From Dromiciops gliroides (taxonomy: Eukaryota > Chordata > Mammalia > Microbiotheria > Microbiotheriidae): 64,000 nt of DNA. How positions within the stretch are numbered: the stretch's first letter is position 1; each line of letters opens with the position of its first letter. Shown piece after piece: positions 12,595 to 24,454 of this stretch. Location of the stretch: the NCBI RefSeq assembly GCF_019393635.1, contig NC_057866.1, forward strand, positions 277,830,874-277,894,873, given 5' to 3'. Made by a program: the position numbers and the translations under genes. Below the pieces are notes generated by a model, which did not search any database, was not told the DNA's origin, and saw only the letters and a program-made list of their open reading frames with translations.

Positions 12595-12705
12595 GGCTGA
12601 ATTTGGATCAGAGGCTCTGGGCTCTATTCCCATCTCTGCTGCTTCCTACTGGGTGACCCTGGGCCAGATCACTTCTCTGGGAATACTCCTCTTTAATTTG
12701 GCTAA
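12595..12705 (+). mobile_element. MIR relic
   Basis: gctgcttcctactgggtgac cctgggcc, head and tail lost. Confidence 0.55.
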
Positions 12706-12945
12706 GTCCTTTGCTCAAGGTCACTCATGACTGTTCTGTCCCCCAGGGCCAGGGCCTGCTTCCAGTGCCTTGTCCTCAGTCTCTCACTCAGGTCAGGTTG
12801 AAGCCCGGCACAGCAGAGTCCTGGCTGGACTGCCTATGTGTTGTGGCCTGTAAGTATCACAGGAATGCCTGGTGGTCCCACCCAGGAGTATGCTGGAGCC
12901 AGTTCACACTGTCTTACAAGAGCTGTTTGTTAAATTTTCGGTGGG

Positions 12946-13098
12946 GGGGGTGGCAAGGTGGCGCAGTGGATAAAGCACTGGCCCTGGATTCAGGAGGACC
13001 TGAGTTCAAATCCGGCCTCAGACACTTGACACTTACTAGCTGTGTGACCTTGGGCAAGTCACTTAACCCCCATTGCCCCACCCCCCAAAAAAAATTTT
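12946..13098 (+). mobile_element. tRNA-derived SINE
   Basis: Full-length. The unique flank ttttcggtg occurs at both ends and is a probable target-site duplication. Confidence 0.92.
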
Positions 13099-13343
13099 CG
13101 GTGTGAGCATTTACACCTTGGAAATCACAAATGCTACAAATCAGGGATTGATTCATTGATTGTCTAGATGGAAAAAAAGTGATGGAAGAAATGGTAATAA
13201 TGTAGTTTAAACTTTAAAATGCCTCATGGTCTTTATAGGAGGAGCTGGTTATTAACCATTTACCAGTATTTCTCTGCCCACACTTCCCTATATTTTAAAA
13301 TCAGTAAGTTAAATCCAGGTAAATTTGTTTTTAAAAAGTAAGG

Positions 13344-13478
13344 GGGGCAGCTAGGTGGCACAGTGGCTAAAGCACCAGCCCTGGATTCAGGAGGACCTGA
13401 GTTCAAATCCAGCCTCAGACATTTGACACTTACCCTGGGCAAGTCACTTAACTCTCACTGCCCGGCAAAAAAAAAAGT
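13344..13478 (+). mobile_element. tRNA-derived SINE with small internal deletion
   Basis: The tactagctgtgtga segment is missing between gacacttac and cctgggcaagtc. Flanks aaaagt(t)aagggg occur at both ends. Confidence 0.9.
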
Positions 13479-13874
13479 TAAGGGGATGGAATGGACAGTT
13501 TCCGCAGCTCTAATACTCTGTCAGTTTGATTAGAACTCATCGCCAGAGGCCCAGCTGGTTTGGAGTGAACACCCCACTGGCCCAAGATTCCTGGAAGATT
13601 CTGTGGATTACATTCTCACTTCTTGGTGTCCTCGGCTGCCTGGCTTGGAGGATACCCTTCTTCTGTCCCTAGCGATCCCCAAGAAGCCCCCAGGTTTCAG
13701 GGGCCCCTGGTGCTCCAGCTGGGAGGTGGGTGTGATCTGGCTCACTGGGGTGTGTTGGTGGGGTGCGTCAGCCTCCTCCTGCATCCCAGGGCTGGAGGCC
13801 TCATTTGGCTTGGTAGTTGAGAGGTGGTGGAGTTCCTTTATCCAGACAATTCCTCCTGTGCCATGAATGCTAGG

Positions 13875-14015
13875 GCCGTGACAAGACCTGGAGCTGGAAG
13901 GGGCCTTAGAAATCACCCAGGATAGCCCACTCGTTCTCTCCATGAAGAAACCGAGCCCCAGAGAGCAATGTGACCTGCCCAAGGTCACTCAGGGAGCAGT
14001 GACTCAGCTCTGCTG
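13875..14015 (-). mobile_element. MIR relic
   Basis: gaagaaaccgagccccagag and cctgcccaaggtcactc. Confidence 0.65.
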
Positions 14016-15054
14016 ACCAGGAAACTGAAGAGAGTGGAACATCCTAGAATACCAGAGTTGGAAGAAGGTGTCCCAAGGCCAATGAGTACCACCTGTCCCG
14101 AAGCAGGAATCCTCTCTACAATAGCCCTAGCCTGTTCTTCCCCCCACCCCAGCCTGTTCTGGGACTCACTACCTCCATTGCACTTTGGGACAGCACTGAT
14201 TGTTAGGGAGTTGGGGTTTTTCCCCCTGACAGCAGACTGCACTCTGTCTTCCTTACTTTCCAGGCCTCGCAGCTAATTTTGCCCTGTATTTTAATCATGC
14301 CACTGGTTAGTGGCAAGGATGAACTAGAGCTTGGGCCTTTGTAGGGGAGTGATTTTTCTGTGGCTTTCTGTGTCATTCCCACATTAAGTAGGGCATTGAT
14401 AAACTGGAGAGGGTCCAGGGAAGTGCAACTGGGGATGGTGAAGGGCCTTGCTCCATGCTCTGTGAAAGTCAGTAGAAGGAAGAGATGTTTAGCTTGGAGG
14501 AGAGAAGAATCAAGGAAGCAATGAGAACTGCCTCCCAGCATCCAAAGGGCTATCGTTTGGAGCAGGGATCAGCCTTGTCCTGCCTGACCCCAAAGAGACG
14601 GGAGAACCCTGATCAGTGCGGGGAAGTAGCAGAGAGATTTAGGCTGTGTCAGGAAGTTTCCTATCCATTGCAGTCATCACAGAGAGTTGAGGGCTCCCAC
14701 CCTAGAAGACCTTCCAGCAGAGACCGCGTTGTAGAGGGCTGTCTTTGTGGAGTTTATAGCGGTCCCTCCTAACTCTGTGGCTGTGGGGCAGTCCCTCCAT
14801 GGCTGCTCACCCACCCGTCCCCTACGGCCAGCTTTCATTAGGGCCAGGAAACCTCTCCAGTGGCCTCTGAGGGAGGAGCAGTCAGATCTGAGAGCCTGCC
14901 TTGGCTCTGCCTATCCTGAGCAAGCTTGAGCCGCAGGGCTGTTTCTGGGGCCTTTCAGGGAGTCCATAGGGCAGCTGACCCCACTAGGAAAAGCAGCCCT
15001 GGCCACTCTGGGGAAGAACCAAGGGAAGCTGAGATCATTTAAAGGCCATGAGAA

Positions 15055-15204
15055 GGGGCAGTTAGGTGGTGCAGTGGATAAAGCATCGGCACTGGAGTCA
15101 GGAGGACCTGAGTTCAAATCCAGGCTCAGACACTTGACACTTACTAGCTGTGTGACCTTGGGCAAGTCATTTAACCCTCATTACCCAACCAAAAAAAAAA
15201 AATA
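15055..15204 (+). mobile_element. tRNA-derived SINE
   Basis: Full-length, flanked on both sides by aaaggccatgagaa, a clear target-site duplication and evidence of recent insertion. Confidence 0.93.
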
Positions 15205-15489
15205 GACTATAAAGGCCATGAGAAAAGCAGACGGGGTCAGAAAGCACTTGGCTGGCTGAGCAGTGAGAGGAGGTGAGGGCCCTGTCACCACTGGAAGCAC
15301 TGGAGCCGTCTGGATGACCAGCACCCTCAGAATCGCACAGATCCCTGTCTGCATCCTGACATCCCAGGATTCCATTAACTCCCACACCAGGGAAAGTCCA
15401 GCCCTCCTGGGGCTGTTCGCCCACTGAAAAGACAGGGAGCCCAAGAAACGATTCCTTGGTGTTCATTACATGCTTCTGGCTCTGTCCTC

Positions 15490-15718
15490 CATGGCTGGGA
15501 TGTTCTCCCTCATCACCTCCCGCCTTCAGTTCTAGTGCCTTCCCTAGGCCGATTAAGTCCGATTTATCCTGTCTCTGGCTGGTTTGTACAGGGTTGTTTT
15601 CCTTACTGTTAGACTATAAGCTCCTTGTGGGCAGGGACTGTCTTTTGCCTTTCTTTGTATCCCCGAGACTTAGTACAGTGCCTGGCACATAGCAGGTAGT
15701 TATTGTTTACTGACTGAC
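15490..15718 (+). mobile_element. L2 3' tail
   Basis: Shows ctataagctccttgtgggca and agtgcctggcacatagcagg. It ends exactly where the AT-rich tandem array begins. Confidence 0.75.
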
Positions 15719-15742
15719 TAAATTATACAATAATAATATGCT

Positions 15743-16035
15743 AAATTATACAGTAATAATATACAGTATAACGTAAATTATTTAATAACAATATAATGTT
15801 ATATATAATATATACTAAATTATACAGTAATAATATGCAGTATAATGTAAATTATTTAATAATAATATAATGTTATGTATAACATATACTAAATTATACG
15901 GTAATAATATGCAGTATAACATAAATTATTTAATAATTATTATATTATGTTATATATACTAAATTATATAGTAATATACAGTATAACATAAATTATTTAA
16001 TTATAATAATATAATTTATAATATAAATTATTTAT
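15743..16035. repeat. AT-rich tandem array, about 74-bp unit, four copies
   Basis: The anchor aaattata followed by (c/t)a(g)taata recurs at 15,743, 15,817, 15,891 and 15,961, i.e. periods of 74, 74 and 70 bp. Each unit contains cagtataa(c/t)(g/a)taaattattta and self-complementary AT stretches. AT-rich sequence without clear period continues to about 16,170. Confidence 0.85.
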
Positions 16036-16199
16036 TATTTATATTATTTATAATAATTTATATCATTATATTATATAATAATAATTTATATTATTTATAA
16101 TATAAATTATATTATACTGACTTCTATAATAACATATAGTATACTATAAATTCAATTATATAGTAATCCCCTCAGGTTGTTTCAGGTTGTGTTAAAAAT

Positions 16200-16412
16200 T
16201 ATTTTAGAATTTATAGTAGCTGGCATTTCTTTAGCAAAGTGTTTTACATGCAATTTTATTTGAGCCTCATTGGGATTCCCATTTTACAGATGAGGAAAGT
16301 GAGGCTAAGTGACTTGCACTGAGTTGTCTAGCTAGTAAGTGTCTGAGGTGGGATTTGAACTGTGGCCTTTCTGACACCCAAGTCTTATCCACTCTGCTAC
16401 CTCCTGCCTCCA
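16200..16412 (-). mobile_element. MIR
   Basis: ttttacagatgaggaaagtg, tagctagtaagtgtctgagg and gtggcctttctgac. It includes the MIR 3' segment tttacatgcaattttattt. Confidence 0.75.
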
Positions 16413-16434
16413 TAACCTCTCATGTTCTTGTAAG

Positions 16435-16550
16435 GGAGGCTGTGTGGCATCATGGAAAGATCGCTAAGCTAGGGGACCTGGGTTCAAACCCCACATTCTG
16501 TGTGACCACAAAGAGGCTCAATCTCTCTGAGCCTCAGGCAATATTGGGGG
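16435..16550 (+). mobile_element. MIR relic
   Basis: ggggacctgggttcaaaccc (B-box-like) and tctctctgagcctcag. Confidence 0.65.
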
Positions 16551-16599
16551 ACTAAACCTTGAGCAAGTTAGGGAGCTGCATGGGTGGTAGGGGCCCCTG

Positions 16600-17260
16600 G
16601 CTCCTTGGATTGTGGAAAAGGGGAAAGGACCCATGTGTACAAAAACATTCATAGCTGCTCTTTCTGTGGTAGCAAAGAAATGGAAATTGATGGGAAGTCC
16701 ATCCATTGGGGAGTGGCTGGACAAGTGGTGGTATAGGAACGTAATGGAATTCTATTGTGCCATAAGAAATGATGAGCAGGTGGATTTCAGAGAAACCTGG
16801 AAGGACTTGCATGAACTGATGATGAGTGAGAGGAACAGAATCAAGAGAACATTATACACAGTATCAACAACATTGTGTGATGATCAATTGTGATGAACTT
16901 GGCTCTTCTCGGCAATACAGTGATCCAAGACAATGCCGAAAGACTTATGGTGGAAAATACTCTCCACGTCCAGAAAAAGAACAATGGAGTCTGAATGCAG
17001 ATTGAAGCAGACTATTTTCACTTTTTTTGTAGCTTTTTTGTCATTGTTTTTTTTTTCTTACATTTTTTCCTTTTGTTCTGATTAATGTGGAAATATGTTT
17101 AACATGATCGTAATGTATAACTTATATCAAATTGCATGCTGGCCTAGGAGGGGGAGGGAAGGGAGGGTGGGAGAAAAATTTGGAACTCAAAAAATATCTT
17201 TGCATGTAATTGAGAAGAATTAAAATAAATAAATAAATAAATAATTTTTAAAAAGATAAC
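16600..17260 (+). mobile_element. L1 3' fragment
   Basis: From aaaaggggaaaggacccatg through tgatcaattgtgatgaactt to a (TAAA)n end. The 16,612-16,893 frame is still open for 93 codons, so this copy is relatively young. Confidence 0.85.
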
Positions 17261-17803
17261 AGCCCGGGGGAGAAGCTCCCCAGTGTAGGGTCTTACACGC
17301 ACCTGTGCCATGCCTTGCACATGGGTAGGTAAGGAGGGCTGTGGTCAGGCTCAGTGGCCTGTAAAGCACTTTGCAAACCTTTTGAAATGCCTGCCATTGT
17401 GGCTTGCATGTGGGAAAGATGAGGCAGATCATCCTTCTCCCCATGCCTCAGTTTCCCGGGGTGTCCAGTGAAGGCTGGTGGCCCCAGGTCCGTGGTGGCT
17501 AATCCCATTCCATTAATTATACCCTACAGTTCTCTGGCACTTCCCTCCAAACAACTGTGGACATTCTGACCTTACCTTTGTGTCTGCAAAAGCTCGACAG
17601 GCCCTCTCTCTGTAGACTCCTCCCTCCCAAATGCACTGTGAGGCTGGCAGCTGGAGAGCTTCAGGAGGGCAGGGAGCCGGCCAGAGTCTCCCTGCGCCAG
17701 CTGGTCCCTGTTTCCCTGAGGTGTCCCTCAGCCCCGCAGGCGGCCTCAGGTCAGGGGGAGCACAGAGCATGGTCCTTCCTGGCCAAGAAGGCAGCGGGCT
17801 TAC

Positions 17804-18101
17804 CTGAGCCGGGAATCCTTGAAGATATCCAGGTACTCAGGGTAGTGCCATTCGATGGAGTTCCCCTTACACCTCAGCTCCAGGGTCTGGCCGGCGGTCA
17901 GGCTCAGCGTGGCGGCCGGCTTCTGGAAGCGCCCCTTCTCCATCACCTGCATCATGATGGAAGGTGTCTTGGGGACGGAGCCCACGGTATCCCTGTCCTT
18001 CCCTGGGGCCAGGGTGGGCTTCCCTCGCTTGTTGGTCGGCTTGATTCTGTTCTCCCCAGGCTCCTTGGGCCTCTTGATCTTGGCAGATGCTTGGTTGGCA
18101 G
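17804..18101 (-). CDS. PDGFRL: PDGFRL exon 2, basic linker and start of first Ig domain
   Basis: This 298-bp exon encodes KRPKEPGENRIKPTNK, KDRDTVGSVPKTPSIMMQV, GRFQKPAATLSLTAGQTLEL and RCKGNSIEWHYPEYLDIFKDSRL. It matches human PDGFRL closely over the whole length, including the first cysteine of Ig domain 1 (ELRCKG) and the WxYPxYLDxFKDSRLS strand. The acceptor is CCTCCAG|CTGCC and the donor GGCTCAG|GTAAGC, with one base in and two out. The N-terminal part is basic and proline-rich, probably an extended linker. The next exon, with the partner cysteine, is not in the window: I found no match between positions 1 and 17,803. Confidence 0.95.
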
Positions 18102-19154
18102 CTGGAGGGAGGAAAGGATGATGGGATTGCATCAGTGCCTCTCAAATAGCCAAGACCTCCCGTGGCCATGTGAGGAACAGAAGACCAGCTGGAGCCAGCC
18201 TGGCCTGTCTCAGGAGGACCCAGGCTCAGAGAGGGCTCCCCTGGAGCCGGGGCCCTTTCCTCCCCACCATGCCTGGCTCTCATCCCAGTGGGCTCCAGGG
18301 TCCACGAACACCCACTTGGCCCAACCCCACGGCCCCCAAACTGTGTCAGCTCTAGGCTGCTGGGATGTATCACAATCACAGTGAGAATCTCTGACTATTC
18401 CATAAGTCTCCACATCTGTATGGCTAGAACAGGGAGTTCTTAATCTGGTATCCCCAGACGCCCAAGGAGTCCATGGACTTGGATGGGGGAAAAAATTAGT
18501 CAGTCAACAAACATTCATTAAGTACCTCCTACTGGACAGCAACAACAATGCAAAGGAAAGAACAAGAAGAACAAATCCAAAGTGAACGCTGTCTAATTAT
18601 AATGAACAAGCCTGGCCTCAAAGACAAGACTGCACCTGCCTGCCTTTTGTACGGGGGGTTAGGGGGAAGGGAAAACTCTGGGTGCAGATCAGGAAAGTGT
18701 CGGACTGGTTCATGCACCTCTGTGGCTCCTCCCCAGGAGCAGGAGGCTGGGGACCCTGCTTCCAGGGCAGCGGTGATGGTGACGTGATGGGAGGGCCTTG
18801 GAGTGACCCCAGAGTGTGCAGAAAGTCCATGAGAGGTTTTGGTCTGCTAGCCATTGGCTACAGTGGTGGAGAGAGATCCGGAGTGCCTTCAAAAGCCCCT
18901 CATCCGCCTCTCTCCCCTCATCTAGTTTTGGTGACACATTTGCATGCAAATTTGACCAGATTAATAGAAACAATGCTTAATCTGAGCCCAAACTTCCCAG
19001 AGCCTGAGGTGATTATAGGGGAGAGGGCACTCAAGGTGTTAGGGAGAAAGTTTGTGCTTTTGTTCTTCCTATATCTTCAAAGTAAATATCCCCAAGTCAA
19101 AGTTAATTAATGTTAATTGGATACTTGGAAAGAGGGTGGTACTCACTGGTACTA

Positions 19155-19350
19155 ACAGTGGGGTTGCTGTTGTTGTTTGTTCTTGGTTCTGGAAGAAGAC
19201 CATGACATGGGCAGGTGATGTCCTGACTTGCACTGAATTGGATTTAAGTGAGGGAGGGCTGTGCAAGGTCACCAGCCTCACCCTCTCCTCCAGAGCCATT
19301 TGGGTCCAGTGGGGAAATATACATCAGGATGACTGGAGATGACCCCAGAT
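19155..19350 (+). repeat. unnamed repeat family A, copy 1
   Basis: gaagaagaccatgacatggg, acttgcactgaattggattt, ctccagagccatttgggtcc, gatgactggagatg. It shares order and wording with 47,737-47,950 (plus) and 31,880-32,060 (minus). Confidence 0.7.
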
Positions 19351-19477
19351 GTTTAAGGCAATTTGATTAAGTGGCCTGCTTAGGGTCACAGCTAGTAAGT
19401 GTCTGAGGTGATATTTGAACTTAGGTCCTCCCAACTTCGGGGCCAGTGCTCTATCCACTGCATCACCTAGGTGCCCC
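19350..19477 (-). mobile_element. old SINE/MIR-type copy
   Basis: The head (catcacctaggtgcccc) and core are recognisable but more diverged than the other copies. It abuts the repeat at 19,155-19,350. Confidence 0.75.
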
Positions 19478-19689
19478 TCAGCTAATAGCAGGAGAAAAGA
19501 GATGCCCCCAAAGCCTCAAGGGCACTTGAGGATGTGAGGGGGAGATGGAGCCCAGACAGAGATACACCTGCTTCACAGATCGGTTAGTTTGGCCAAACTG
19601 CTTGCTTTTCTTTCTCTTTTATTTTTGTTACAAGGGATGGCTTCCTTGGTCAGATGGGGGAGGGATATTGTTGGAAGTGAAAACGCCTT

Positions 19690-20075
19690 ACAATAAAATA
19701 TAGCAGTTGAGTGAGATGAGCAGAACCAGGAAAACATTGTACATAGTATCAACAACATTGTGTGATGATCAACTGTTATAGACTTGGCTCTTCTCAGCAA
19801 TATAATGGTCCAAGATAATTCCAAAAGACTCATGATGGAAAATGTTCTCCACATCCAGAAAAAATAGCTGTGGAATCTTGACGCAGATTGAAACATACTA
19901 TTTCTACTTTTTTTTGTTTTAGTTTTTTCTTTTTTTGAGATTTTTTTCCTTTTGTTCTGAAAATTTGGAAGAAAAATTTGGAACTAGAAATCTTATAAAA
20001 ACAAATGTTGAAAACTATCTCTACATGTAACTAGAAAATAATAAAATACTTTTATGATTTAAAAATGTAGCATTA
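19690..20075 (+). mobile_element. L1 3' fragment
   Basis: Begins at gagtgagatgagcagaacca and ends in an AATAAAATACTTTTATG-type 3' terminus. Confidence 0.82.
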
Positions 20076-20329
20076 AAACAAGGTTTAAAAGAACATAAAA
20101 AGAAAGCAAAAATCTCCACCCACAATAATACTAAATGGGTATTTATGTTTATATTTATAATATAAATATTTGTATTCATGCATTATATTAATATGTCTGT
20201 GAATATTAGAAATATTAGTATTTATAATTTAAATATATATGTTTCTAATATAATAAGCATTTATAACTATTTCTGACATCATATTATGGCGATATAATAT
20301 GATGCTATAAATATAATATTTAATGCTGA

Positions 20330-20560
20330 AGGGTTTGCAGAACATTTTAAACATATTGCCTCATCTGATCCTTGCAATGATGTCATGAGATGGGCACTAC
20401 AGGTGTTCTCATCTCCATCTTCCAGAGGAGCAAACTGAGTCAGAGAGGTGGCGTGACTTGGCCCGGGTTGTACAGCCCATTGGTGTTGGCGGCAGAGATT
20501 GCCATGAGATTTCCCCTGACTCCCAGGTTAGGGCTCTTTCCACCACCCGGCCCTTGTGTA
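20330..20560 (-). mobile_element. MIR
   Basis: ttgcctcatctgatccttgc, gaggagcaaactgagtcaga and gggttgtacagcc. Confidence 0.75.
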
Positions 20561-21312
20561 ATCTCTTCTTATTGGGGCATTCTGAGGGAGATGATGGTAA
20601 AGCTGTAAATCATTCTAGAAATGCCGGCTTTTGTTTTCATTTTTAACTAAATGAGACACAGTGACCCATGGGTTTGGACTCGGAAAGACCTGGGCCCATG
20701 CCCCACCCATGACATCTACTGGCTGCGTGACCCTTAACAAGTCCCAGGCAGCTCTTGGACATGGAGGCACATGGGTACTAGTGGAGGGAGCTTCCACACT
20801 AGGAGTGCGCCATCCCTATGAATTGTTGGGTTTTTTTGTTTTTTTAATCTGGACCAAAACAACCCCACCTTAGTCCAGTGGCAGCAGATGACAAAGAACA
20901 AAATAAAACCCTTCTTGAGACAGTCAGGCAAGGGGCTTTGAAGGCTTATCCAGAGGGTCTCAAGACAAAAGCCCCCAGGTCCAAAAGCCCAGCAAGAATG
21001 CGAAATCATTCATCCTCAGCTTCCAGGGCTTTAGGGCACACAGCTGACCAGCCTCTAGGATTCCATTTAACCAGGAAACAAGATCAAGGCTAGGAGCTCC
21101 TCACAGTCCAGTCGTTCCCATTGGACTGGTCTGGAAGAAATCACGTGCTGCCCTGTGGGAAGGTTTTGTGTTTGAAGGTTGCCCGGCTCAACAGAGGGGT
21201 TTGGTGGGCAGTAAAGGGTTGTTACGGGCAATGTTTTCTGGATTATGGAACGCCCCGGGAAACTCAGGATTCCCGGGGATTTCAGCTCCAAATAAAAACC
21301 TCTCAATTTAAG

Positions 21313-21550
21313 AGAGTCTGATGCAATCCACTGGCCCTTCATGGGAGAGGCTGGCAAGCACCACCCCAATGGCATGTAATGGGAGGGCCCCAATCCCCAC
21401 TTTGGAGCATGCACAGATATTCTGTAGCTGGTTCCAGTCCGCTCACCACGTGGTGAAGAGCTAGATTGTCCGCTGGTGACACAGCCAGAACTGGGTTACA
21501 TTCAGAAGGCATCAGGAAAGCAAAGAAGGTCTTTCTTTTCTCCCTGGTGG
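21313..21550 (+). repeat. unnamed repeat family B, copy 1
   Basis: Contains ttggagcatgcacagatatt, ctggttccagtccgctcacc acgtggtgaa and agaactgggttac. The same blocks in order occur at 24,455-24,700. Confidence 0.55.
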
Positions 21551-21870
21551 TACCTGAGGAGGGAGACACGCTGTAAGCCTCTGGATGACCCTTCCATCAG
21601 CAGGTGACATGTGGCAGGTGAACACAGCTTCTGTTCTTTGCCCCTTTGCTTCTGCTCTATCCTGTGTTAGGAGAAGGAGATTGAAGCTGGTCATGACCTC
21701 GGGAGCTTCAAAAGGTCAGGAGAGAGCCCCCAGAAGCCACTGAACAAAGTCCATGCTGGATTGGCTGGAAGTCAGAAAGTGGGGAGCAAAGTCTCAGAGA
21801 ACCTGCCTGGCCCAGCTCAGCAGTAGCAGAGATGCAAACGCATCCACCATTCTGCTTTTTCAAAGTGAAT

Positions 21871-22014
21871 TTGGGGGCAGCTAGATGGCGCAGTGGATAG
21901 AGCACCGGCCCTGGATTCAGGAGTACCTGAGTTCAAATCCGGCCTCAGACACTTAACACTTACTAGCTGTGTGACCCTGGGCAAGTCACTTAACCCCAAT
22001 TGCCTCACTAAAAA

Positions 22015-22051
<37 letters not shown>
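21871..22051 (+). mobile_element. tRNA-derived SINE with long poly(A)
   Basis: Near-consensus copy ending in an uninterrupted A run of over 30. The flank caaagtgaatttggggg is present on both sides as a target-site duplication. The pure tail and intact duplication suggest a young insertion. Confidence 0.94.
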
Positions 22052-22084
22052 AAAGTGAATTTGGGGGAAAGGGAATAACTTTAT

Positions 22085-22285
22085 ATAGTGTCCACTAGGT
22101 CCCAGGCTCTACGCTAAGCACTATACAAATATGATATTATTGGATCCTCACAGCAACTGTTATCAAACAGAGGGGAAGTGATTTGACCAAAGTCACCCAG
22201 TTACTTGTCTGAGGCTAGATTTGAACTCAGGTATTATTGACTTGAAGCCCAGTATTCTAACCACTGTGCTACCTAGCTGCCAGTT
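22085..22285 (-). mobile_element. MIR-like SINE
   Basis: gtgtccactaggtcccagg, aagtgatttgaccaaagtca, and a tRNA-like head end ctgtgctacctagctgcc. Confidence 0.7.
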
Positions 22286-22427
22286 GGTGAAGCAGATCCT
22301 ATGTAAAAGCTGGACCCACTTTCTGAAGGAACTGTGCTGGCATAGTAGACAGCATACCCCTAGATGTCAAGAAGAAATGCTTGTTCTTGCTATTTCTTCA
22401 AAGTAAATATGCTCTTGTAAAAAACGT

Positions 22428-22630
22428 GTTATTATTTAGTTGTTTCAGTCATGTCCTACTCCTTATGACCTCATTTGGGGTTTTCTTGGCAAAGATGTTG
22501 GAGTGATTTGCTATTTCCCTCTCCAGCTTATTTTACAGATGCGGAAACTGAGTCAACCAGGGTTAAGTGACTTGCCCAGGGTCACACAGTTAGTATGCGC
22601 CTGAAGCCACATCTGAACTCAAACCAAGTG
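22428..22630 (-). mobile_element. longer SINE variant with distinct 3' tail
   Basis: Shares the tcacacagttag...gaactca body with the common SINE, but continues (on minus) into a segment with ggagagggaaatagcaaat and aagaaaaccccaaatgaggt. The same long tail type is seen at 33,633-33,842. Confidence 0.8.
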
Positions 22631-22997
22631 GTGTTAATTGGGTTAATTAGAACATAGGCATTAATCACTGGGGGCCAAAGGTGGGGAGAGCTGATAGCCT
22701 TAGAGAAAGCCACCCCTGATTCGTCAGTGATGAGCTGTGATAAGTCTATCTCCTGAAAGGGTGATGTGCCAGGCTGGTTCTCAGAGACTGGGTCCAGATT
22801 CAGCCAGACTCCAGTGATCAGAGGAAAATGGAATGGATCCAGTCTGGATGAGCCCTTCTGGGCCACAGAAGGGAATATTTGCGTTCATATACAGCTGGAC
22901 CAGAGCATCTCAGAGGTCCTGCTGAGCTCCAGGAGTCTGAGCTCCTGGGGTTAGTTATTTAAAGTTGTGTTTGATCTCTCTCCATCAGAGATTCCTG

Positions 22998-23440
22998 ATG
23001 AGCACCCACTTGTGGGGTTCCTTGTCCTTCATTTGGAAGAGGACCAACATAACATAACTATGTCAGGGTCAGGCTAGTGTGTCTGACTGTGGCTGATTGG
23101 GCCAATGTGAGCTCAGAAGGCTGTACCTCAGGTCAGGCACAAATAGTCCACGTGAACATTTGGAGCTGAGATGTCTCTACATCTGTGCATTTCACATTTC
23201 TTCTGACCCACTGCAGATCTGCTTTGCTCATAAAACACAGCTCCTTCTTTGATGCGGGTGTGTCATGCTGGGCAGTCCTGTACCATTGTTTCCCATGTCT
23301 CACAATTGATTCCAAAGTTCTTCAGAAAGACCCGGAAAAATTGTTCTTATCCATTCTTTCTGCTGGGGAAAGTCTTCATGTGCTTGGAGTAGAAACCCCG
23401 CCAACTTACCAATGGATTTAAGACCCCTTGGTTACCCACC
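22998..23440 (+). repeat. possible relative of repeat family A
   Basis: Starts ttgtccttcatttggaagag gaccaac like copy 3, then continues with different sequence for about 400 bp. It could be a longer subfamily or a separate element. Confidence 0.4.
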
Positions 23441-23589
23441 ACCTACTTTAGCCCATCTGCTAAATGGTTTATTGGGTGTGACCACTGCAAAGCTACAGCT
23501 TCTTGGAGTCACAGGTGGACCCCAGAGGTTGATGAGAAGCCCTCATTCCAGAAGTGCTAATCTTCCCTGAGCACTTCATATAACCCACC

Positions 23590-23603
23590 TTATTTTTTCT
23601 TTT

Positions 23604-23651
<48 letters not shown>

Positions 23652-23655
23652 TTTT

Positions 23656-23747
<92 letters not shown>

Positions 23748-23888
23748 TTTTTGGTGAGGCAATGAGGGTTAAGTGACTTGCCGAGGGTCACACAGCTAGT
23801 AAGTGTCCAGTGTCTTGGGCTGGATTTGAACTCAGGTCCTCCTGAATCCAGGGCCAGTGCTCTATCCACTGCACCACCTAACTGCCTC
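23590..23888 (-). mobile_element. tRNA-derived SINE with (AAAG)n expanded tail
   Basis: Body at 23,752-23,888. Its A-rich tail has become about 150 bp of CTTT repeat on the plus strand (AAAG on minus). Confidence 0.92.
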
Positions 23889-23934
23889 CCCACCCACTTA
23901 TAAAGGGCTAGAAACAAGCTGGGATCTGAGAGTT

Positions 23935-24128
23935 CAGAGATAGAAGGAACCTTGGGATAGCATGGTAAAAAGAGAGCTAGCTTGGGAGGATTCTAACCTG
24001 ATTTACCACCCATAAGATCAGAGGGAAGCCGTTTCCCTCCGCTAGACGTCAGTTTCCTCACCAGTAAAATGAAGGGGTTGGAGTAGATGACTTTTGAGGT
24101 CTCTTCAGCTCCAACACTTTAGAATCCA
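23935..24128 (+). mobile_element. MIR
   Basis: gtcagtttcctcaccagtaa aatgaagggg and gaggtctcttcagctcc. Confidence 0.75.
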
Positions 24129-24454
24129 GTAAACATGCTAAGTGCCTACAACAAAGCCTTGTTTCTGGTAGGGGCACAAAGATGAAATGTGATACAATCC
24201 CTAGAGACCTTGCATCAACCAGCCCCATCCCCTCGTTTAGAATGGGATCCGAATAGGTGTCCCAGATCTCAGAACCCAAGCCCTCCCACTCCACAGTCAG
24301 CACTCTCTCCACTAAATCTAAGGTACTAAGGCCAAGGTAGTAGAGAAGTAGCCACACGGGAAAGTCGAACAAGAGAAAAGGCAAGATGGTACTTCACCCC
24401 AAAGTCCCCATACATTGTAACACTCTCAAAAGTCTCCTTTCCTTTCCTTTCCTA

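Larger units (their letters stand above)
1..17803 (-). other. PDGFRL intron 2 (partial)
   Basis: From the exon 2 donor to the window edge. It is more repeat-rich than intron 1, with several L1 3' ends and about nine SINEs. I recognise nothing in 1-1,020, 2,280-2,560, 2,990-3,430, 6,360-6,820, 11,410-12,590, 13,500-13,870, 14,020-15,050 and 17,260-17,803 beyond single-copy-looking intron sequence. Confidence 0.75.

Noticed and set aside
1-17803. further PDGFRL exons (remaining Ig-domain segments)
   Set aside because: I looked on the minus strand for the second Ig cysteine strand and its flanks and found no match; they must lie outside the window.
17557-18384. 275-codon plus-strand ORF
   Set aside because: It lies antisense across PDGFRL exon 2, is proline/leucine-rich because of GC content, and resembles no family. 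It is a shadow of the real exon.
23493-23917. Lys-Glu-Arg-rich ORFs
   Set aside because: Products of translating the (CTTT)n SINE tail.
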